Source: Sipunculus nudus (lineage: Eukaryota > Annelida > Sipuncula > Golfingiida > Sipunculidae). From it: a DNA stretch of 64,000 nt. Below the pieces are notes generated by a model. The model was given only the letters and a program-made list of their open reading frames with translations. It searched no databases and had not been told where the DNA came from. Positions 59,413 through 64,000 of this stretch are shown one piece after another; positions within the stretch are counted from its first letter, which is position 1, and every line of letters begins with the position of its first letter. Where the stretch lies: positions 43,775,676 to 43,839,675 of the forward strand of contig CM049311.1 in assembly GCA_026874595.1 (NCBI GenBank), read 5' to 3'. A program made the position numbers and the translations under genes.

Positions 59413-62400
59413 TTATGTTTTGAACCGGTTTGTGTTTTCTATGTATGAACATACAGATGTAAAGATTTCTTCATTTCTGGTGTTGTTTGCATATGCGCTA
59501 CCATAGAGGAGTTCTTCTACAGATATATCTTGGGGGAGATATTTATTTCTAGAATTGACATGGAGTTGGCATTGCAGCAGATAATGTTCAGCATTTTCTG
59601 TTTCGTATTCACATTGACATTTTGGGTCGTTGGATAGGTGTCTTCTTTATAGATCGTAGTTTAAGTCACTGCTTTGTGTTCGCAGTCGGGTATGAATTAT
59701 CTGGGCCTTTCTTGTACCTGAATTGAAGTATTTTGGTGGTTTGTTTCTTGCAATTTCCCTGGATATATTATATTTAAGTGATTTGCTGGTTTGACAGTGT
59801 TTAAGTCTTTCATCTAATTTATTCCATAATCTTATAGATTTTGGTAAGAATGAATTATAGTAGATCTCTGTTCTACAGAAAATGTCTTGTATATTGAGTC
59901 GATCACTAGATCTTGTATTAAAGGTGGTGTTTCTGTGTGGCCGTAATAGTAAGTACAGGTACTGGGGGGATTCTAGCTTTATCATTTTGTGCAGCTGGAT
60001 GACCATTGAGTTTTCTCTACGCGTTTTGAGTAGGGGCCAGCCTGTTTCTTTGTAGAGTTTTGCATGGCTAGTTCCCCTGACGCAGCCTGTTACTATTCTG
60101 GCAGCTTGTAATTGCACAGCTTCTAGTGTTTCGCTTTGTTCTTGTGTGCAGTTACACCACATAACATTACTGTATTCTAGTATTGGCCTTATATATGTAT
60201 AATATATGTTTTCTAGAGTTTTCCTATCAAGCATATATTTTAATTTGCTCAATATTAAGATTTTAGAGTTTGCTTTTGCTTTTATATTTTCTATATGATC
60301 GTTCCATTTGCAGTCCTTTCTAAGTGTTATTCCTAAATGTTTATGGGTGTTAGATTTATCTATTTTAATACCATTGAAATATAGGTCAGGATGGTCTGTT
60401 TTTGGTTTCATTGAGAATAACAGTGATCTGGTTTTTTTTGCATTGAAGGTGACTAACCATTTTTTTTTAGATTTGTTCCAAGTCTCTATTTAGTATTTTT
60501 GCTGCTAAAGATCGGTTTTCAATGGTGAGATACAACATGGTGTCGTCTGCAAATAGTCTAATGTTACTTGTTATGTTGTCTGTAATGTTGTTAATGAATA
60601 TTAGAAATAATAGGGGTCCCAGTATGGAACCTTGGGGTACCCCAGCATGAAGTGTTTCCCAATGGGAGAAATCGTTTTCGATTAATACTCGTTGTTTCCT
60701 ATTTTTCAGGTACTGGGCAATCCAACGAAGCACTTTACCTTTTATTCCAGCCGATGACAGTTTGGCGAGGAGACCTTCTGACCAGACCTTGTCAAAGGCT
60801 TTGCTTATGTCTAGGAAAATAGCCTGTACTTCTTTGCCTTTATCTATATCTTGGATAATTGAATTATAGAGGTCAGAGAGTTGGTAGACCGTGGAGTCTC
60901 CAGGTATGAAGCCGGACTGATGTGGACTGATTATATTGTTATTATCAAAGAACTTATACATTTGATCGAAGATAATTTTCAAATAGTTTGCATACGCAAG
61001 ATGTTAAGGATATAGGGCGATAGTTGATTGGCTTATTTTTTTCTCCATTTTTATAGATTGGCGTTACATTTGCTTTTTTCCAGAGTGATGGAAGTTGTCC
61101 TTTTTCCATTGATAATGTAAGAAGTTTCCAGAGTGGATATACAAGTTCTTTGTGGCATTCACGAAGGATGATGGGGGGGATTTCATCAGGGCCTTGGGAT
61201 TTGTTACATTTAAGATTCTTCATAATTGATTCCAGTTCGTGAATATCTATTTTAATGTTATCGAGTCTATTGTAATTCTTACTAGCTAAGTATGGAGTAG
61301 AAAAATGTTGTTTTTGAATTATTGTTTGTTTAATAAATTGTTCATTTAGTAAGTTAGCCTTTTCCTTTGGTTCAGTTGCAAATGTACCATCATTGTTGAT
61401 AAGTGGTGGTATATTTTGTTGATTATTGCCCTTCATTAAAACATTTATTGTTTTCCACCACAGTTTTTCATTATGTAGATTATTTTTAAGTTCTGCCGCA
61501 ATTTTGGAGGGGTAGTTTGCTTTGGCTTTTCTTGCTTCTTTATTAAAGTTATTTCTAGATGTTTTATAATTTTCCATGTCTTTAGGTTTGTTTGATTTCA
61601 TAGCTTTTGTACGTAGCCAGAGGCATTTACTTTTTAGAAGTTTAAGATCACGGGTATACCATTCTCTATTATATGAATTATGAGTGATATTATGAAATGG
61701 TATGCATTGCTCTTTTATAATATTAATTTCCTTAAGTATTTTATCATAGATGATTTCTATATCAGATGTTGAGTTATATATATCATTCCAGTTGATATTC
61801 CTTAATTTATTTCTCATTTCCTCATAGTTTCCTTTTTGGTAGTTCCATGTTTTAATCGGATTAGGTGAGGTGTGACTGTTTGTCGTCCAATTTATCTTTA
61901 TATATATACTATTATGATCACTGTATTTCCTTGGAAAGGTACCTGATTTGATAATATATAATCATTAAAGTTAGTAATAGCTACATCGAGAAGTGTTGCA
62001 GTATTATTGGTTATTCTGGTAGGTTGACTTATGTGTTGGTAGAGATTGAGTTCTTTTATTATGGTTTTGAGTTTTGGGGAGGGTGAGTTTATCATCATAT
62101 CACAATTTAGGTCTCCGACAATAACATGTCTAGTACTTGGTAGGGAATTAAGATCAAAGAAGAAATCGTTCAGGTTTTCCCAGCTTTCTACAGGTTGGTT
62201 TGGTGGTTTGTACACTGTTGTGCAAATAAATTTGGATGGTTGGTTCATAATTTCAATACAAATCGATTCTATATGTTTGGATTCAATATCATGTTTTCTT
62301 TTGTATGCAAGAGTATTTTTAATGTATACTGCAATGCCACCTCCATGTCTCGATCTATCTAGCCTTTCTGGTGGCTGATATCCGGGTATTAAAATTTGTT

Positions 62401-62734
62401 CGTTTGTAATTGAGCTGTCTAGGTGTGTCTCTGTAAAGCAGACGATGTCGAAGTTTTGTATTTCTATTTCTATGTTTTCTATTTTGTTTAAGATACTCCG
62501 TATATTAATATGGTATATATCTAGAGTTTTTGTTTTGGGGCCAGGGTTTAATTCGATGTCACAACAATTTTTTACTTTTTTAATAATTACTAGGTAAAGG
62601 TGAGTACAGTTTGAAAAGCGGTAAATGGAAATTTGCTTAGCCATGTTGACGTTACCTTTTCTTCCGGTTGGTGTGGTGTGCATGCTGGGATATGTTGTGT
62701 GGGAGCGTGTTGTGTGTGTGTCTCTGTTACCCAT
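59413..62734 (-). pseudogene. LINE ORF2: endonuclease-reverse transcriptase, three frameshifts and one stop
   Basis: Pieces on the minus strand: 62734-61898 (endonuclease: HINIRS, FTETHLD, VGDLNCD), about 61945-60954 (starts with the SDHNS motif that completes the endonuclease, then the linker and the first RT motifs, NYRPISLTS), 60982-60467 (RT core: FLDISKAFDKVW, GVPQGSILGP, FADD at 60553-60542), about 60465-59647 (thumb and C-terminal region), and 59646-59413 after a TAA, with a C-x-C...H-x4-C motif (KCQCEYETENAEHYLLQC). Frames change near 61940, 60980 and in the A-run near 60465. Catalytic residues are intact within each piece, so inactivation is recent. Host function: none expected. Confidence 0.85.
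62537..62560 (-). other. 2A-like motif (DIELNPGP) near the N terminus of LINE ORF2
   Basis: Residues 59-66 from the Met at 62734 read D-I-E-L-N-P-G-P, matching the 2A consensus D(V/I)ExNPGP, with translation expected to break between the final Gly and Pro. The preceding residues HLYLVIIKKVKNCC are partly hydrophobic, as in many 2A sequences; Cys replaces the usual Gly before D. 2A-like motifs are known from non-LTR elements of several invertebrates (established knowledge); activity here is inferred. Confidence 0.75.
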
Positions 62735-62948
62735 ACTGGGTTGTCAGCCGGTCACGCAGGTAAATCTATTAAAATTTAGTTAGAATGTGATGACAACGTA
62801 ATGTGGTCGCATCTATAACGCTTTGAACGGCTTTGTATGCATTACTATGTGTGTAGATTATTATATATATATTTAAAATAATGATCCTTGGATGGTTTAA
62901 TGTCCATTGTTTACGTTGGATACGCCCGGTGCATTATGGGAGGAGCGA

Positions 62949-63704
62949 TCAGCTGTTCCTTTCTTCACGGGGGGTCTCGTTGCTATCATCTGTTAATTTC
63001 AACCACTCCTCGTATTTTTTTAATGTTGCCTTATTTTTAATCAATGTTGGGCTGTCTTCACGGTCTTGTTTTGCGTAGATTTTCCCATTGTTTGTCCACA
63101 CAGAGTGTAATAAGTTGTTGGGTTTCTTTTTCAGTTTTCTTGTTTCGTACAATAGCTCCGCTTGGTCCGCTGTCAGGTCCTCATTGATATAAATTGCTAC
63201 TCCGTCCAGACTGATGTTCCGCAGTTTCACCCTTGCTTTGTATACTGTGTCCTTTGTTGTGGTGTTATGAAATTTAACTAGGAGCTTCCGGGGTCTCGTT
63301 TGTTGCTTTCCGTCCGTACCTTGTTTTGGTTTTAGCCTAAATACTTGGCTCATTTCGGACTGACTGGTGTTGAGCCCCATTGCTTTGAAGACCTCCATGG
63401 CCCTTTCCATTGGTTTTTCGTTTTCAGATTCTTTGAGGTTTTCGAAGATCAGATTTTTCTGTTTGGTTGCCTCTTCTTGGTCTTGCTTTTTCATAAGGAA
63501 TTCTTTTTCTAGTGTTTCATGTTTTTTTTCCAGGTTAGCGATTTTTTCTTCGTGCGATTTTATTACTTCTTCGAGTTGGCCGATTTTTTTGTCCATCGAT
63601 CTCTGAAGAGGGATTACGATATTTGATGCCAGTGCATTTTGCACCTCCTGGGTTTGCAGTGCTTCCCTGATGGCTAATATTAATTGGATTTTGTTTACAT
63701 CCAT
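62949..63704 (-). CDS. LINE ORF1 protein: coiled coil and RRM-like RNA-binding protein
   Basis: An intact 251-residue ORF from ATG at 63704. Residues about 33-82 are charged with leucines in heptad-like spacing (LEEVIKSHEEKIANLEKKHE), a probable trimerising coiled coil. Residues about 83-165 have RRM-like strands (NLIFENL and RKLLVKF), and 166-235 resemble the C-terminal domain of L1-type ORF1 proteins (VAIYINEDLTADQAELLYE). This class of protein packages the LINE RNA and acts as a nucleic acid chaperone. ORF2 begins 214 bases downstream. The start has a good context (ACCATGG on the minus strand). No zinc knuckle is seen. Confidence 0.85.
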   Translation of the reverse strand: MDVNKIQLILAIREALQTQEVQNALASNIVIPLQRSMDKKIGQLEEVIKSHEEKIANLEKKHETLEKEFLMKKQDQEEATKQKNLIFENLKESENEKPMERAMEVFKAMGLNTSQSEMSQVFRLKPKQGTDGKQQTRPRKLLVKFHNTTTKDTVYKARVKLRNISLDGVAIYINEDLTADQAELLYETRKLKKKPNNLLHSVWTNNGKIYAKQDREDSPTLIKNKATLKKYEEWLKLTDDSNETPREERNS

Positions 63705-64000
63705 GGTTATTTGGTGATATTTAATTGTTTACTTACGATTTTTGCAGACGTTTCCGTTATATTAATAGTATATGCCCGTTGCTAAGGCCCTGTCAAGCTC
63801 GAGCGGTCGCGCGATCTTTGGTCCAGGATTTTCTTTTGTTGACTGGTCCTTCTGCGTCAGATCTTCTTCGGATTTTCAGAGCGATATAGTTTTGCTTTTT
63901 TCTATCGATCCTCTTTTGATTTTACTTATTTTGGTACATTTTCCAAGCCTAGGAAGCGTTATTATGCAGAGCAACTATTTTAGACGTCTGTCGCCATCGC
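63705..64000 (-). other. 5' UTR region of the LINE, or sequence upstream of it
   Basis: About 300 bases upstream of ORF1, somewhat GC-richer and with CpG (GAGCGGTCGCGCGATC). It could include the internal promoter of the LINE. No boundary is recognisable before the window ends. Confidence 0.5.

Larger units (their letters stand above)
59166..63704 (-). mobile_element. CR1/L2/Jockey-like LINE retrotransposon (5' end beyond ORF1, probably past the window)
   Basis: A minus-strand non-LTR element: ORF1, then ORF2 with apurinic-type endonuclease, reverse transcriptase and a C-terminal Cys/His region, and a 3' UTR of about 250 bases with TAAAATA tandem repeats (plus 59277-59302). It ends after AATAAA in CAAACAAA at 59166. 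The 3' border is set by the family I sequence it interrupts. The 5' UTR continues right of 63704; its start and any target duplication are not visible. The clade is not fixed by eye; endonuclease-bearing CR1, L2 and Jockey clades fit. Confidence 0.85.
46744..64000 (-). other. upstream intron of the KCNQ1-type gene (at least 17 kb, continues outside)
   Basis: I found no S1 or S2 exon (no motif like GCRSRY or RFARKP) between 46744 and 64000 on the minus strand. The interval is filled by family I-III elements and the LINE; the preceding exon should end in phase 1 with G. Confidence 0.7.

Noticed and set aside
60308-60493. Plus-strand frames over the LINE (59306-59506, 60308-60493, 62046-62378, 62881-63078, 63367-63606)
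   Set aside because: They are shadows of the minus-strand ORF1 and ORF2, which carry the recognisable motifs.
1-64000. tRNA, rRNA or other structured RNA genes
   Set aside because: No convincing tRNA boxes or rRNA-like conserved segments were seen. The repeats were considered as SINEs, but they lack A/B box promoters and poly(A)-type tails beyond short A-runs.

Overview
The window looks like intronic DNA of a metazoan, most likely a bivalve mollusc. It is AT-rich and has GT-AG introns of up to 22 kb. It is crowded with non-autonomous elements that carry a tandem core, an (ACGG)n-type microsatellite and a short 3' hairpin. From memory this is the build of the bivalve 'pearl' elements and of Helentron-associated HINE elements. 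Nothing bacterial is present. The species cannot be fixed from the sequence.

Host gene. Four coding exons of one KCNQ1-type voltage-gated potassium channel lie on the minus strand, so the gene reads right to left. Two alternative 79-bp S3 exons sit at 46665-46743 and 45599-45677. They are followed by an S4 exon (31096-31192) and an S5/pore-helix exon (8967-9107). Splice sites, phases and protein sequence fit together. Each S3 exon joins the same neighbours in frame, and using both or neither would shift the frame, so they behave as a mutually exclusive pair. I found no S1-S2 exons and no selectivity-filter or C-terminal exons; they should lie beyond 64000 and before 1.

Mobile DNA. I call the main repeat families I, II and III, with a variant III'. 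Family I begins ACAAGGCCTACAGGCCT and ends CACAGGTTCGCTAAAAA. Family II begins ACAAGGGACCCATGGGTCA and ends GTCAGCTGAGCTAAAAA. Families III/III' begin ACTAGA and end GGATAC. In each family a 9-14 base stretch near the 5' end is the reverse complement of the 3' terminus. Cores of different families share a 12-base palindrome, GGTGGCGCCACC. The copies are deeply nested: a family I element (37828-45437) holds a family II element (38806-45146), which holds a family III element and a younger 2.6-kb family II copy. Tandem arrays of about 338, 300 and 278 bp are core repeats of these elements.

Other elements. A 1.1-kb pogo/Tigger-like DNA transposon with a TA target duplication interrupts an old family II copy (28264-29379). 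The right end (59166 to beyond 63704) holds a minus-strand CR1/L2/Jockey-like LINE. Its ORF1 is intact. Its ORF2 has a 2A-like motif near the N terminus and is broken by three frameshifts and one stop. At the left edge (1-1081, plus strand) is the 3' part of an unrecognised two-helix membrane protein ORF, perhaps envelope-like.

Layout: 1-2920 membrane ORF and AT-rich DNA; 2921-8881 duplicated and nested repeats; 8967-9107 exon; 9169-31000 mostly repeats; 31096-31192 exon; 31234-45437 repeats with some unassigned intron; 45438-47317 element-poor island with both S3 exons; 47318-59165 repeats; 59166-64000 LINE.
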